Assembly: GCA_033297205.1 (NCBI GenBank)
Contig: MU859349.1
Coordinates: 1 to 30,136 of the forward strand
Length of the DNA stretch: 30,136 nt
Source: Pseudoneurospora amorphoporcata
Taxonomy: Eukaryota > Ascomycota > Sordariomycetes > Sordariales > Sordariaceae
Direction: 5' to 3'
This document shows, piece by piece, positions 1 through 9,433 of this stretch (position 1 is its first letter; each line of letters starts with the position of its first letter). The translations under genes and the position numbers were made by a program. The notes beneath the pieces are model-generated. The model ran no database searches. It was not told the origin of the DNA and saw nothing but the letters and a program-made list of their open reading frames with translations.

Positions 1-99
1 ATTACGGTGAGTGGGGAGGCGGCGCTAAGAAGATGAATATAATTGGGCGGATTACGAGAAAAGTTGACCGTCCTGACACTGCACCAAGATTGCACCCGG

Positions 100-205
100 T
101 CAGTAGACGAGTCGATTGGCTGAGAGAGCTGCATGCCAGGGCTGCGGAACAAGGTGACGGGCGGCGTTGAGAGCGACAAGGCAACCACAGCTCTAGGATC
201 AGAAG
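100..205. repeat. Dispersed repeat, copy 1 of 2
   Basis: About 105 bp that matches 2907-3012 in the same orientation. Both share GTAGACGAGTCGATTGGC, then GAGAGAG, then CAGGGCTGCGGAA, a GGCGTT block and CAACCACA.CTCT. The copies differ by substitutions and small indels. No ORF of interest runs through it. The family is not recognised. Confidence 0.7.
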
Positions 206-1380
206 CCGGCAGCTAGGGTAAGATGGCTTTAAGCCTGGGTGGGGGCCCGTGTCAGCACCCCCGCCCCCTAGCGTATTGCATAGGGCTTGGCTCGAAGCAA
301 GGCTAGAAGCCTTAATATCAAAACAAACGCTACCCGAATTGAACCCTCTGGTTGCCTTTTTGGCATGTTCTCCATTGCAGCATCAAAGCTGCATTTGATC
401 CTTGAAAGACGAAAAGTTGATGTGGCACGCTGATATCAGGCTTGATGTAAAGGATGTCGCCAATCCAACGAGAGAGAAGAGAATGTGTTGCGCCTTCTGA
501 GGCAGTGAAATAAGCTTTTGATAGCCGCCATTGTCTGGCTTTGGCGAGCATTGGCAGTGAAAATGAGGAGAAGGAGTAGTAGGGGATCAACGCCGAATGA
601 CTTTGCGAGGCTGTCAGTCTCTCGTGTCCTGGCGCCTGCACGCAATAACCAGACGATGCTCCAATAGGCTGCGGTACCTGGGTGGGATTGAACCCAGTTG
701 ATTGATTCGATCCCGCAGTTTGTACATATATGCCAGCTGACGAGGTGCCATGATAATAGATGAGGGAAAATAGAGAAAGGAAGAGCAAGAGCAAGTTAAA
801 GAGGGAGGAAGAGGGAGGTTGAGGGAGGAGGAAGAGGGAGGAAGAAGATAGGGGGTTGAAGGCAGGGGATGCAAGGGACCAGTTTGAGGCCAATCAGCGT
901 TCCAAATCGAGAGCCCCCGAGATAGTTACTGGTGATTGTCAAGGATGGTAAGTCGCCGGAGAAGGTGTCTTCCGAATGAAAAAGAAAGGAGAGAGAAACC
1001 TAGATCACCTAGACAAGACAGCAGGATGCTTGTCGTCAGATCCCTATCCCAAATTGTGTCGACGCCAATGCAACTTATTCGGTATAGATAACCGAAAGGG
1101 CTTTTTAGATGCTAATCCACCATGGTCAAAGACGTCGTACTTCATCCAATATAGAGTGATAGGTGAAAAGAGTTTTTTTACGGATTGTGTTTTAAAATAA
1201 AAGTTCAGGATATCCCCCGATTTTCGGTTACCTTATTCTCGCATTCACATCCTATCCTTATATCATCAGACTTAGCCATACCAATTGTCAACTCTTCAAG
1301 ACCCTCATAGGAACGGACATCATACCACTCCACGCACATTCGTTCTCCTCTTCCAACTTTTAGACCCGAACTCAATCCAG
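206..1380. other. Non-coding stretch, nothing firm; purine-rich tract
   Basis: Open frames here (for example minus strand 330-893) are low-complexity shadows of a purine-rich tract at about 761-855 (GAGGAAGAGGGAGG-type). They show no domain, and their hydrophobic runs come from the antisense of that tract. I see no gene. Confidence 0.5.
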
Positions 1381-1664
1381 ATCACGTACGTATAGTCGAG
1401 AGATTCTTTGAAATTTTGGAAACAAAGCCATATATATAACATCCAAGAGACCTAAATTCAGCACCAGCCTTAATAGATCATACTAACTCCATTCACCTAT
1501 CTCATCCGCAATCTAAAAAGGACTTTCTGGCTCAATACTACGCCAGGCTCTCCTTAGCGGACACGGATGCGGACAAAAAATCTCCCATTCCTGCAACTGC
1601 CCCTTCCACTGTCACGGTTACACCTAAAGCGCCAGCCCAGCAATCCCAGATTATTACAGAGACC

Positions 1665-2089
1665 ATGGGCAGGGGAGCCACAGGCCTCACCATCACCACG
1701 GTCACGGGCATCGCGGGCACATCCACGCGCACTATAACCGGACCGGACGGAACCGTCCTCGTCCCACCTCCCATCCCCGCCCACCCCGGCTGTAAACTCT
1801 CCCCGCAAATGGCCAAAGCAGTCAAAAACTATGCGATCGAGCATTGTTGCGACTATATAAAGGTCAAGAATCTGCTCAGAGACAAGGTAAGTAAACGAGC
1901 AGCAAAAAGTTAGATGAGGAACTGGAAACTTACTATCACTAGATCGTGGCAAAGGTCCTCGAGAACACTCAGGAGAAGCTCATGGAATTGTTGCAAAATG
2001 AACTTGATCGGATGAGCAGCGAGGAGGAGGATGATGATCTCGATCTTGACTCCGACATGGAGGAAGGTGACCGGACCTTGGAGGGCTAA
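1665..2089 (+). CDS. Small two-exon protein with acidic tail, unknown function
   Basis: Exon 1 is 1665-1886 and exon 2 is 1943-2089. The 56-nt intron starts GTAAGT and ends TAG, and both exons are in phase 0, giving about 122 aa. The ATG lies in a strong context (GAGACCATGG). The frame is also open upstream to 1440 without another ATG, and a GTACGT at 1386 suggests an intron in the 5' leader. The N-terminal part is Thr/Gly/Ile-rich (TITTVTGIAGTSTRTITGP). The middle is a basic helical segment with a Cys pair (IEHCCDYIKVKNLLRDK). The C-terminus is a coiled-coil-like stretch (LENTQEKLMELLQNELDRM) running into an E/D-rich tail. No signal peptide or membrane helix is seen. I do not recognise the family. 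The clean splice sites, the absence of stops and the codon-like composition argue for a real gene. Confidence 0.6.
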
Positions 2090-2119
2090 GATCAGAGGAG
2101 GATTGGAAACCATAACGCC

Positions 2120-2174
2120 GCATAAGGAACGATCAATAACAACAACAACAAAAAAAAAAAGCATAAGGAACGAT
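2120..2174. repeat. 14-bp direct repeat flanking a tiny A-rich insert
   Basis: GCATAAGGAACGAT occurs at 2120-2133 and again at 2161-2174. Between them is a 27-bp insert of (CAA)n followed by 11 A. Target duplication plus poly(A) is the footprint expected of target-primed retroposition that was almost fully 5'-truncated. Replication slippage is the alternative. Confidence 0.6.
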
Positions 2175-2180
2175 GTTCGG

Positions 2181-2392
2181 TGTCACGGCACTGGCGGATA
2201 GGTCCCGGCACGGCGGAACGTGCACGTGATGTCGTGCCGCGTGCACCGGCCATCTGGGCCCTGGGTTGAAACCCTGGGCGCCAGGCGCGCCTTTGCACGT
2301 TTCCCTCTTTTTCTTCTTTATCTTGTGATTCTACTATAGACATGGAATCAACGTGTTCAGCTTTGTCTCTCGTGACCATGTCGCTCGTGACA
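2181..2392 (+). mobile_element. Solo-LTR-like insertion (family 1), 212 bp
   Basis: Begins TGTCACGGCACTGG, ends GCTCGTGACA, and is flanked on both sides by the 5-bp duplication TTCGG (2176-2180 and 2393-2397). TG..CA ends with a 5-bp duplication fit a solo LTR. A second copy lies inverted at 15063-15422, with its own later insertion. The ends are also short inverted repeats (TGTCACG), so a MITE is a less likely alternative. Confidence 0.75.
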
Positions 2393-2782
2393 TTCGGGAA
2401 AAGCGGAAAAGCTGAGCCCTACCCGCACCACGGCCCCATAAGTGGTGCAAGCTACCAGGCCGCTATTGCCAACCCTGTAGACTCCGTGACAGAAAGCCAC
2501 GGCCCTCGCCCAAGTCGAGTTTATTGATTGGCGCCCTGAAGTCTCTAGGTCTAGAATGCCCCGCCTCTAAAAAGAAATGTCCTTAGCTGGACACCTGAAT
2601 GAGACGGTTGCTACCTGAATTTGCATGGATGCGTGAACGTTCGGCCACTTAAAATTTCCGCGAAAATAATAAGATGGGGGCGCTTGCTCTACCCTCAGTC
2701 ATCGAAGTTTTGGGATACATGCCAGTCACCCCAGACCACTTCTCCAATTCTTCGGGACACGTTTCACGAGAGACCTGCTCCT
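2393..2782. other. Intergenic, nothing recognised
   Basis: No convincing ORF, RNA gene or repeat. The short plus-strand frames here have no start context or domain. Confidence 0.4.
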
Positions 2783-3190
2783 TCCTACATTAGCCTACCT
2801 CCTTCCTCTGCCTACATATGCCTACCTCTTCCCTTCCATCCTGGAATGTCATAACCATGGTGGTTGGCTTGCAACACACTGTTGGCGCAGCCGCCAACAC
2901 CTTTGTAGACGAGTCGATTGGCTGAGAGAGATGTATACGGGGCAGGGCTGCGGAATAAGAAGACGCCTACAATTTGGCCGGCGTTCGACAAGCCAACCAC
3001 AACTCTGGGATCTAATGCCAACTCCATTTAACGTATATACAAGCCCGACTTTTCACTTGTCTGCCTTAACCTACCTTCTTCATCTACTTGCCTTGACCTA
3101 CTTCTTCCCCTTCATCGTGGCATATCATACCCATAGAGATTGGCTCGCAATACACTGCTGGCGCAGCCGCCAATATCTTTGTAAATGAGT
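2783..3190 (+). repeat. Imperfect direct duplication (about 135 bp units)
   Basis: 2783-2915 and 3046-3190 are diverged direct copies. Both run from a C/T-rich CCTACCT-type tract through a CATAACCAT/CATACCCAT block to CTGGCGCAGCCGCCAA or its variant, then CTTTGTA.A.GAGTC. The 2907-3012 part is the second copy of the dispersed repeat seen at 100-205. Nothing is coded. Confidence 0.6.
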
Positions 3191-3316
3191 CCCAGTCAGA
3201 CCAGATCACACTACTTGTCTGCAAGTTGCGCTGTTCGTTTGAAATTGGGGTGTGATTGGCTCATTCTTAAAGTTACTTTTTAGCATATACTTTTTTTCCT
3301 GTCTTAGAAAAACGAA

Positions 3317-3949
3317 ATGAGCGATACCCAACGCAACCTCGTACAACTGTCGACGAAGACGTAGCTAAAGGCCTATAAGAGGGAGGAGGAATTTAAGCAT
3401 CAGTTTGTGTCACGGATAGCCGCGCTGTTCCCACCCGGAGACTATAATAACTGGGCGACGTGTCAGCGTCTCTTTCCACACGTTGAGAGGGCTGTAAACT
3501 ACCGACCAGTGGAGAGTAAACTGGAGGAGGCATGGGCAACGCTGTTATACAATGGTGGATGGTATGCAGAATTGCAGGGTAGATATAATGTGGCAGAGCA
3601 AATAGCTCGTAAATCGAGGAGAAGTCGCAAGGAAATACTGAGAAGAGAAGACGAGCGAACATTAGCTAGCACGTCGCTATGTGCAGAAGTACTTTGAGAT
3701 AAAGGACTATGGAAGGAGGCCGAGAAGCTGTTTGTGTAGGTGATGGAGACTCGCAAGGCGAAGCTCGGGGCCGATCATCCCTCGACGCTGACGAGCATGG
3801 CCAACCTTGCTTTCACGTGGAATAGTCAAGGTCGACATGAAGATGCCCTAGCGTTGATGCAAGACTGCGTAGAGGCTCGGGAGCGAGTTTTCGGGCCTGA
3901 GCATCCTGACACGCTGTCGTCCTTGGCTACTGTGTCGGAATGGAGTACC
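3317..3949 (+). pseudogene. TPR-region remnant of an NLR (NB-ARC/TPR type)
   Basis: A single frame from ATG 3317 to 3949 resembles the segment that follows the NB-ARC in fungal NB-ARC-TPR proteins. It reads through FVSRIAALFP, NWATCQRLFPHVERAV and EAWATLLYNGGWYAELQGRY into TPR units with GADHPSTLTSMANLA and GPEHPDTLSSLA. Three in-frame stops break it: TAG at 3362 (where W is expected), TGA at 3695 (R expected) and TAG at 3737 (Q expected). All are explained by C-to-T or G-to-A changes. No P-loop or effector domain lies upstream, and the array stops after about two units, so both ends are missing. It is not a recent duplicate of the intact NLR at 9.4 kb, because the repeat consensus differs (GADHPSTL against GPDHTSTL). 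Confidence 0.8.
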
Positions 3950-4062
3950 TAGGCTCATCTTAATTCTTCTTGCTGTATAGTGCAATCTGAAGGCCTCTAT
4001 TCGGTTAGCCGCCCTCTTCCCTGGCCATACGTGAATCGGACGCAGGGGCGGACAAGTGTCTA

Positions 4063-5485
4063 TACCTCCGCAGGGGGAAAAGTTGTTAGCGCGGTGAATT
4101 TGCAGATCAGTAGAGGGGTGGCAAATCCGGTGGCCCGGGGTATTCCGATGTCACTTTTCTAGTAATTTCTAGCGAAATACTTAAATTCTAAAAGTAGGAC
4201 TTCTGAGAGCCGGGGGGAAGCATTTCATCTCATCACCACTTTTTCCACCATGACACCAACTCGAGGCATTGCCATCGCCGACCTTCTAAACCCCCCTTCA
4301 ACACCACCTTCAACACCACCAAAAAGAACGACATCACGATATTTAACTAGGGATGAAAGGCTTCAAGTCCGCTCCCTTCGCGAATACGCCAAAATGAGCT
4401 ATGCCGATATTGCACAAAAGACTGGTTTCACTATCCGACAGGTCCAAATTGCCTGCACTGGGCCTCTTACCCCCCAAAAACGAAAAAAAAGGAAAGGACT
4501 TTTATCAACTCCCGAGAAAAATGAACTCAGGGAGTGGGTAAAAAGGGAGCGTTCTCGGAGATTTATCCCCTGGTGTGACTTTCCTCTCTGCCTCCCTCCT
4601 CATCTCGTTGCCGGCCTCGGAGCTCTAAGGACAGCACTTCACTCCCTTGGTTTCCGACGAAGACCAAGAACCAAAAGAATAAAGAGAAGTGCTGCCAATA
4701 AAAGAGAAAGGGTAGAATGGTGCCAAGAGATGCAAATTCTCCGCCCTCGTCCGGAAGATTGGGAGGATGTTCTTGTCTCCGATGAGACATGGGCAACTAA
4801 TGATCCAATGTGGAAACAATGGGTGACTTTGGATTCGGATGATGATCCAAAAGAGTTTGCTCTCGCTAAGAGAAAGCCTCATGGATGGATGCTTTGGGGA
4901 TCTTTCGCCGGAGGGAGAAAAGGGCCTTGTTTCTTTTGGGAAAAAGAGTTTGGAGGAGTCACCGCTCACAAATATATCTTTTTCATCCTCCCAATGGTCG
5001 CCGCTTCCATCAGAGAAGAAAAGGAGCTTCACCATCGAAATATCGTCTTTCAACAAGATAATGCTCCTTCCCATAAGGCGAAAGAGACTCGGAGAGCATT
5101 GGAGTTAATGGGAATTATTCCACTAAGCCGGAGAAGATTTCCAGCTTGCTCTCCGGATTTGGCACCAATCGAGAACGTTTGGTATTGGATGAAGTCACTC
5201 ATGGAGGTCAAATACGATATTCAAACTCTGACACCATCACAACTAAGAGTGGCTATTCAAGAAGCTTGGGATTTCATCCCTGAAGAGTTTCTATTAAAGT
5301 TGGCTCATTCAATGCCAGAAAGGATGAAAAAGGTAATTTTGAGGCGGATGGGGATTCCATTGATTATTAGTCATACAATAAATGGCCATTTCTTTCATAT
5401 TAAAACTCTGGTTTTCTGTATAGATTAGTGGCTTGGCTGGCGTCTTGGCTGTACCGAGCTAACAACTTTTCCCCCTGCGGAGGTA
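4063..5485 (+). mobile_element. Intact Tc1/mariner-superfamily transposon, 1423 bp
   Basis: Perfect 28-bp terminal inverted repeats lie at 4063-4090 (TACCTCCGCAGGGGGAAAAG then TTGTTAGC) and 5458-5485. TA dinucleotides flank it at 4061-4062 and 5486-5487, the expected target duplication. One uninterrupted transposase gene fills the interior. Identical ends and an open frame, amid RIP-damaged neighbours, suggest a recent arrival. Confidence 0.93.
4250..5428 (+). CDS. Tc1/mariner transposase, DD37E
   Basis: 392 aa, cut-and-paste transposase of the IS630-Tc1-mariner superfamily. The start ATG follows a CCACC context 160 bp inside the left inverted repeat, and the stop lies 29 bp before the right one. 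The N-terminus is Pro/Ser/Thr-rich, then a helix-turn-helix-like segment at about residues 34-75 (SYADIAQKTGFTIRQVQIA). The DDE triad is visible as VLVSDETW (D178), FQQDNAPSH (D270) and SPDLAPIENVW (E308). There are 37 residues between the second D and the E, rather than the 34 of classical Tc1. The basic patches KRKKRKG and RRRPRTKRIKR could act in DNA binding or nuclear import. No in-frame stop or frameshift is present, so the protein could be functional. Confidence 0.93.
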   Translation: MTPTRGIAIADLLNPPSTPPSTPPKRTTSRYLTRDERLQVRSLREYAKMSYADIAQKTGFTIRQVQIACTGPLTPQKRKKRKGLLSTPEKNELREWVKRERSRRFIPWCDFPLCLPPHLVAGLGALRTALHSLGFRRRPRTKRIKRSAANKRERVEWCQEMQILRPRPEDWEDVLVSDETWATNDPMWKQWVTLDSDDDPKEFALAKRKPHGWMLWGSFAGGRKGPCFFWEKEFGGVTAHKYIFFILPMVAASIREEKELHHRNIVFQQDNAPSHKAKETRRALELMGIIPLSRRRFPACSPDLAPIENVWYWMKSLMEVKYDIQTLTPSQLRVAIQEAWDFIPEEFLLKLAHSMPERMKKVILRRMGIPLIISHTINGHFFHIKTLVFCID

Positions 5486-5487
5486 TA

Positions 5488-5945
5488 CTAACATCAAGAC
5501 CGCGCTCGACGAGATCGAGACAGCAGCATCGAAGGCTCTCTGAAAAACAATGCCGGTCTGGCGCACAGTCCCCAAGCTTGACCCCTTCTGGTTGGCCGGC
5601 ATCGCCCCACCCCAAATTATCAGACGAGAAATGGCCCGGGCCGCGGCAGGACTCCCTACCCTCCCGGCCCACCACCCGCTAACCCAACGCTTGCGCACGC
5701 CCCACCGCGCGGCTAGTCCCATCTCCACTCCCTCACCAAGTCCCAAGCCCCCCCGAATGAAAACACACCGGAGGAAACGTGGCTCGCCCGCCTCCCCGGC
5801 CTCCGGAGATGGCTCGCCCCCGACTCGGCAGATAACGGATTGGAGACGATTGTGTATGACCTCCTCCGTTGTGCAAAAAATGATGATGAAATGAAAGAAT
5901 CAATGGGAACGAGAAGGGAAGAGAAACACTACCGAGAACTGGAGG
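5488..5945 (+). pseudogene. LINE-like reverse transcriptase C-terminal remnant
   Basis: Directly right of the mariner, the plus frame reads ALDEIETAASKAL, a stop (TGA, from an expected CGA), then PVWRTVPKLDPFWLAGIAPP and later HHPLTQR. This resembles the region after the reverse transcriptase domain of fungal LINEs (ALRKILPVWKT..AGIPP..HPL). Farther on the reading moves to another frame (ETWLARLPGLRRWL..NGLETIVYDLLR), so there is an indel as well. The mariner appears to have landed at the edge of, or inside, this element, but I could not identify matching LINE sequence on its left side. The family call rests on pattern memory and is moderate. Confidence 0.4.
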
Positions 5946-5990
5946 ACGCCTCCATGTTGAAAAGATGCTAAGGATGTGCTTTTTTGTGGT

Positions 5991-6225
5991 TGTGAAAGCG
6001 TGATCCTATAAGTGATAAAACAACAAGATTAGAAGCCACAAATCAAAGTAATATTAAGTGTAAGGAGGAAAACGAAGCTGTGAAACGAGGGCATTACGGT
6101 TCTGGACATATAAGTCAGAACTGCCACTCGTTCCCGCCTTCCCCTTCCGTAAGGTCTTATCGATAAGAACATGAGCCTCATTCCATCCGATGTGTCATGG
6201 TGACCTGTCCAGCCATGCCATAACA
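5991..6225 (+). mobile_element. Solo-LTR-like insertion (family 2), 235 bp
   Basis: Begins TGTGAAAGCG, ends GCCATAACA, and is flanked by GTGGT at 5986-5990 and 6226-6230. Copy 2 of R2 has the uninterrupted site (TTGTGGTCGCC near 14500), which proves the insertion and its borders. No other copy in the window. No coding sequence. Confidence 0.8.
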
Positions 6226-6374
6226 GTGGTCGTCTTCTAGTAGAATAAATCCAACTCCGACAACTCGGACGTTCGCTTCGGAAGCCGATAGTCCGTTTAT
6301 TGAAGTGTCGGGTGCTCCATAAGGTGTTGAAGATTCCCCTTCTAACTCGTTTCATACGTAGGCACAAGAGAAAA

Positions 6375-6540
6375 TGTTGGTGGATCCCCAGCACTGGGCA
6401 CAGGCCATCTGTTCGCCAGCCCCACCGTGCCCTGGCTGCCCACCGTTCTCGTAGACCTCCAGACTTCCTCCTCCTTCTTCCTCTCCATAGCATCATCATC
6501 CATCATATCGATCACGTTAGCCATCGTTCGTGATCTCACA
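6375..6540 (+). mobile_element. Solo-LTR-like insertion (family 3), 166 bp
   Basis: Begins TGTTGGTGGATCC, ends GATCTCACA, and is flanked by GAAAA at 6370-6374 and 6541-6545. R2 copy 2 has the empty site (AAGAGAAAAGTTGG near 14639). A second copy of this insertion lies at 15154-15311. TGTTGG..CA ends are usual for Copia-type LTRs. Confidence 0.85.
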
Positions 6541-6689
6541 GAAAAGTTGGAACAGGTTCCTATTTCTGGCTGAGAAATGGCGTTTGCTCGTTCTTTTCTC
6601 GCATCTCTTTAATCAATCAATCCTTCGAGAGGTGCGGAAATATAGCGAATAGTGATTGTATGGAGCTGTGTTTCTAGATATGGCGGTCA

Positions 6690-6736
6690 GAACCCTAACC
6701 CTAGAGCTGTCTCAGCCAGCTCTAGGGTTAGGGTTC
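6690..6736. repeat. Telomere-motif palindrome (R2 copy 1)
   Basis: Perfect 20-bp arms GAACCCTAACCCTAGAGCTG (6690-6709) and their reverse complement (6717-6736) around a 7-nt loop. Each arm carries nearly two units of the fungal telomere repeat, with the C-rich strand first and the G-rich strand second. The same structure with slightly different arms is at 14925-14971. Confidence 0.9.
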
Positions 6737-6869
6737 CTTAACTACTTGGTCGATGTGGGTAGTCTGCTATCACTGTGGCATATGACTAACACTAATATCC
6801 GCTGAATTCGGTGAGGGTGGCAGGCAACGCCCCAAAGTAGTTTAATTTAATTGTAATAAATTTCTAACA

Positions 6870-7200
6870 TTAAAGGAACCTCCTTGGTCTCCCACCTCCC
6901 CAGACTGAGTACAACGTGTTACCATACTTATTCTCTGAGGTGGTGTCCCTCGGAGCCTGTGCAGGGATCAACACCTCATTCAGCGCAACATGGCCAGACG
7001 AGACACCGGAGGCACTGAACTTGATGTTCACATCGAAGTACCTCTTGTTCCCTCCGTCCTTGACCTTGGTGCGAGTAAACTCGCTGGTGTTGTCCTACTA
7101 CTAACACTCTGTCTCAGTCGCACCGCCCGAGCCATTGGGATCTTTAGTACCAAGACAATTAACCCGCTGACGCGGGATTCCATTTTGTACATCCATCAGC
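6870..7200 (-). pseudogene. Decayed coding fragment with three consecutive stops
   Basis: On the minus strand one frame reads VNCLGTKDPNGSGGATETEC, then TAG TAG TAG, then DNTSEFTRTKVKDGG, KRYFDVNIKFSASGVSSGHV, ALNEVLIPAQAP and KYGNTLYSVWGGG, with a stop at 6870-6872. Three adjacent TAG codons where CAG (Q) codons are the obvious parents are the mark of C-to-T mutation at CpA. The composition looks like a beta-rich, possibly secreted domain. I do not recognise the family, and the 5' end of the gene is missing. It ends just before the neighbouring minus-strand gene at 7217. Confidence 0.5.
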
Positions 7201-7216
7201 CCAACCGCTTACTCCC

Positions 7217-8509
7217 TCACACCTCCATATCCCCCGTCCTCCCTCTCCCCAGCGTCCCCATCTCCATCTCCATCCCTGTCCCCATCCCTGTCCCCATCCC
7301 TGTCCCCATCCCTGTCCCCATCCCTGTCCTCATCCCCGACCTCCCAGTCTCCAGATGCAACCCACTCCAGGTCCTTCCGAGCCTCTGGCTCCTCTGGACT
7401 TCAAACCTCCTCGTCCTCACCAAATTCCACACAAACAACACCACCATGTACGTAAAAATCAGCACCATGGCACTAATCGGCCCCAAGATCGAAAACACGG
7501 CAAACCCATAACTCGCCCTCTTAAATGCTTTCTCTTCCCCAAGTGCGGTATCCAACCCGACTTGCATCCCCGACAGAACCACCACAATCCACGCCGTCCC
7601 GCCTATAACCCACGCGCTGTTTTGTACGATAAACTGCCCATACGAAGTCCATATAGCCATGAACCCCAGCGATAAAGGCCCCCGCGTAAACATGTAAATG
7701 AGGTTAAGTCGGTTCAATCGTAATTCGCCGTAAATGAACCGAACGGCGATATTCTTATATATCGCGTTTGGCGAGGCGAGCAGCTCGTCCACGAAGAGAC
7801 GCCATTGATCCCAGGTTACTTCGCGCGGGAGGAGACCCTTGACGGTGGCGAGATCAAAGTCGCTCTCCCTTTGCACCAGACCAACATAACTGAACAAAAA
7901 TCCAAGCGCTGCTTGCCGGCTTTCGCATCGTTTACATACTTCCGCGTCATCCTTCTTTTATGCTTTGCCGTTTGCTTCCCAGTCTCTTTCCCGTTCCCCA
8001 TCACTCAGCGCCACCACTGCTCCTCGACAGCCCCCCTCGCCTTTACATGTCAACTCCCTTGTCCAAAACTCCCTCGTAAACAAAAACTTGCTGACAGGCT
8101 TCAGAAACACCCTGCCTCCTCCCCATACTAAGTGCTGCTCGAACTTTTCAGTCACTATCGGCTCCCGATTCATAAGCACTTGTTGGTACAAAGGGCGGGG
8201 CGGTACCGGACGCCCGGCTAGCCAAAGCAGATGGCGAATGGAGTGTAGCCGGGAGAGGTCGAATTCGCGGGCGATAAAAGAGGGCGAAGGGCCTTTGTAA
8301 AGCGATTCGAGGTCGTCGATTGCTTCATGAGGGCGGATGTTGCGGTGCGAGGCTGGGAAGAAGTGTGTGTAAGATGTTAAGGAGGGAGGGTTGGTAGTGG
8401 AATGGATGGTGGAGTGGGTGGTTAAGGAGAGGGGAAAGAGGGCTGTTTGGAAAGGAGTTGACGATATTTGATAGGATGGACTGTTAGTGCTCGGCGAGGA
8501 CATGGGCAT
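7217..8509 (-). pseudogene. Fungal membrane protein (possibly DUF6601-type) with one in-frame stop
   Basis: A single minus-strand frame of about 430 codons starts at ATG 8509-8507 and is interrupted once, by TAA at 7958-7960. The N-terminal third includes LSRLHSIRHLLWLAGRPVPP, RPLYQQVLMNREPIVTEKFE and FLKPVSKFLF. After the stop it continues CKRCESRQAALGFLFSYVGL, LLPREVTWDQW and FIYGELRLNRLNLIY. Two or three hydrophobic helices follow (WVIGGTAWIVVVLSGMQVGL; FAVFSILGPISAMVLIFTYM). This matches a fungus-wide family of unknown function that I believe is DUF6601. The C-terminus ends in a GTGM repeat coded by a 12-bp minisatellite. The single stop could be a real nonsense mutation (CAA to TAA) or lie in a small unrecognised intron. 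Confidence 0.65.
7271..7330. repeat. 12-bp minisatellite, 5 units, inside a coding region
   Basis: Five tandem units of CATCCCTGTCCC (the last ends CCT). On the minus strand they encode repeated GTGM at the C-terminus of the membrane-protein frame. The 12-bp period keeps the frame. Confidence 0.95.
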
Positions 8510-9433
8510 CAAGTGGAAGTGAATGATGAGGATGGCAATTGGTAGGACGTACTGTTCTGTATGTCATTTGGATTTGAAATTCGGAACTGTCGGAGGATGT
8601 TATCCGGTTTGGACTTGATGGGGGGTTTTGGTCCATGTCCGGCTCAGGAGCTATCGCGTTTATGGTGATGATGATCGTGCTCGCGGCGTTGGTATTTCGT
8701 GCCATTTCCCGTCTTCAGCCGGCGGTAGCTACGTCGATATAGTTGCACCAGAACTCCAACGGCGCGGCTGATGCTTTTATAAAAGTAAGAAAACACACAG
8801 ATAGAGCGCAACACCAAAAGAAAAATAAAAAGATCTCCAAACACCCTCCATTACCCGCGCAACAGGACCTCCAGCCCATTAAAGTTTAATTCATTGCCTA
8901 AAGCCCATCGCGCTATCATTTCAGCTGCAGCAGCAGATGCCCCATAGGGCACAACCAATCCTCCAAGTCTCATATCGCTAACCTACCGGTGTCGTTGGTG
9001 GGCTAACCAAAAGTGTACTTAGCCGCCGAGCTAGTCTCGATGGTCGGATGCACCCAATCAAAGGTTCCAGCCTAGCACATGAGCCAAGTTAACACTAGGC
9101 ACCAAACCCCTTATATCTAACCCCTCAGATCGAGATAATTAGGCATGGACGCGTCATATCGTTTCGGCCTTACTTCTACGTGAGGCTGAGCAAGATACTA
9201 AACCAGTTCGATTTTTAACACCAAGCATTTGAGCCTCTGCCTACGAGAAGCGATCGGTATCAAACACTTCATCTACGCTATCAGACATAAAGGCCGAAGC
9301 AATTTCCACTTGGGAGTAACCCCACTAACGTTTGTCAAAGGGCAATACGCAATATCCGCCGTACGGGTATACTAGTACCATTCTCAGTCGTGGCCGTACA
9401 AGCTCCTCTCCCGGTAGCCGAACCTTGATTACC
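8510..9433. promoter_or_regulatory. Divergent intergenic region (minus gene and NLR)
   Basis: About 920 bp separates the divergent starts at 8509 (minus) and 9434 (plus), so it should hold both promoters. I see CAGCAGCAG at about 8928 and no clear TATA box or regulatory motif. The frame open from 9332 begins at TTG, not ATG, so it does not extend the NLR. Confidence 0.4.

Larger units (their letters stand above)
5958..6832 (+). repeat. Two-copy repeat R2, copy 1 (two insertions inside)
   Basis: Matches 14470-15062 in the same orientation. Landmark blocks include GAAAAGATGC, ACAACTCGGACGTTCGCTTC, CTTCGAGAGGTGCGGAAATA and TATCCGCTGAATTCGGTG. Relative to copy 2, copy 1 has extra sequence at 5991-6225 and 6375-6540, each bracketed by a 5-bp duplication. 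It holds no ORF of note. The outer ends are not defined by a duplication, so the class of the element is unknown. Confidence 0.8.

Noticed and set aside
672..718. tRNA-like pieces (GATTCGATCCC, GGTTCAATCC on opposite strands)
   Set aside because: B-box-like words exist on both strands, but no acceptor, D or anticodon arms fold around them. They reflect a 6-bp local hairpin (CTGGGT/ACCCAG).
330..893. 187-codon minus-strand ORF
   Set aside because: Low-complexity Ser/Leu/Pro from a purine-rich tract on the other strand. It has no domain, and other frames are open too.
4563..5108. Overlapping ORFs opposite or within the transposase
   Set aside because: Shadows of the transposase in other frames without start context or domains.
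6690..6736. Telomere fusion scar
   Set aside because: The motif order is C-rich then G-rich, the reverse of a head-to-head fusion, and it recurs inside both copies of a dispersed repeat.
9332..9433. N-terminal extension of the NLR by 34 codons
   Set aside because: The extended frame begins at TTG. The first ATG, at 9434, has a strong context and directly precedes the membrane helix.
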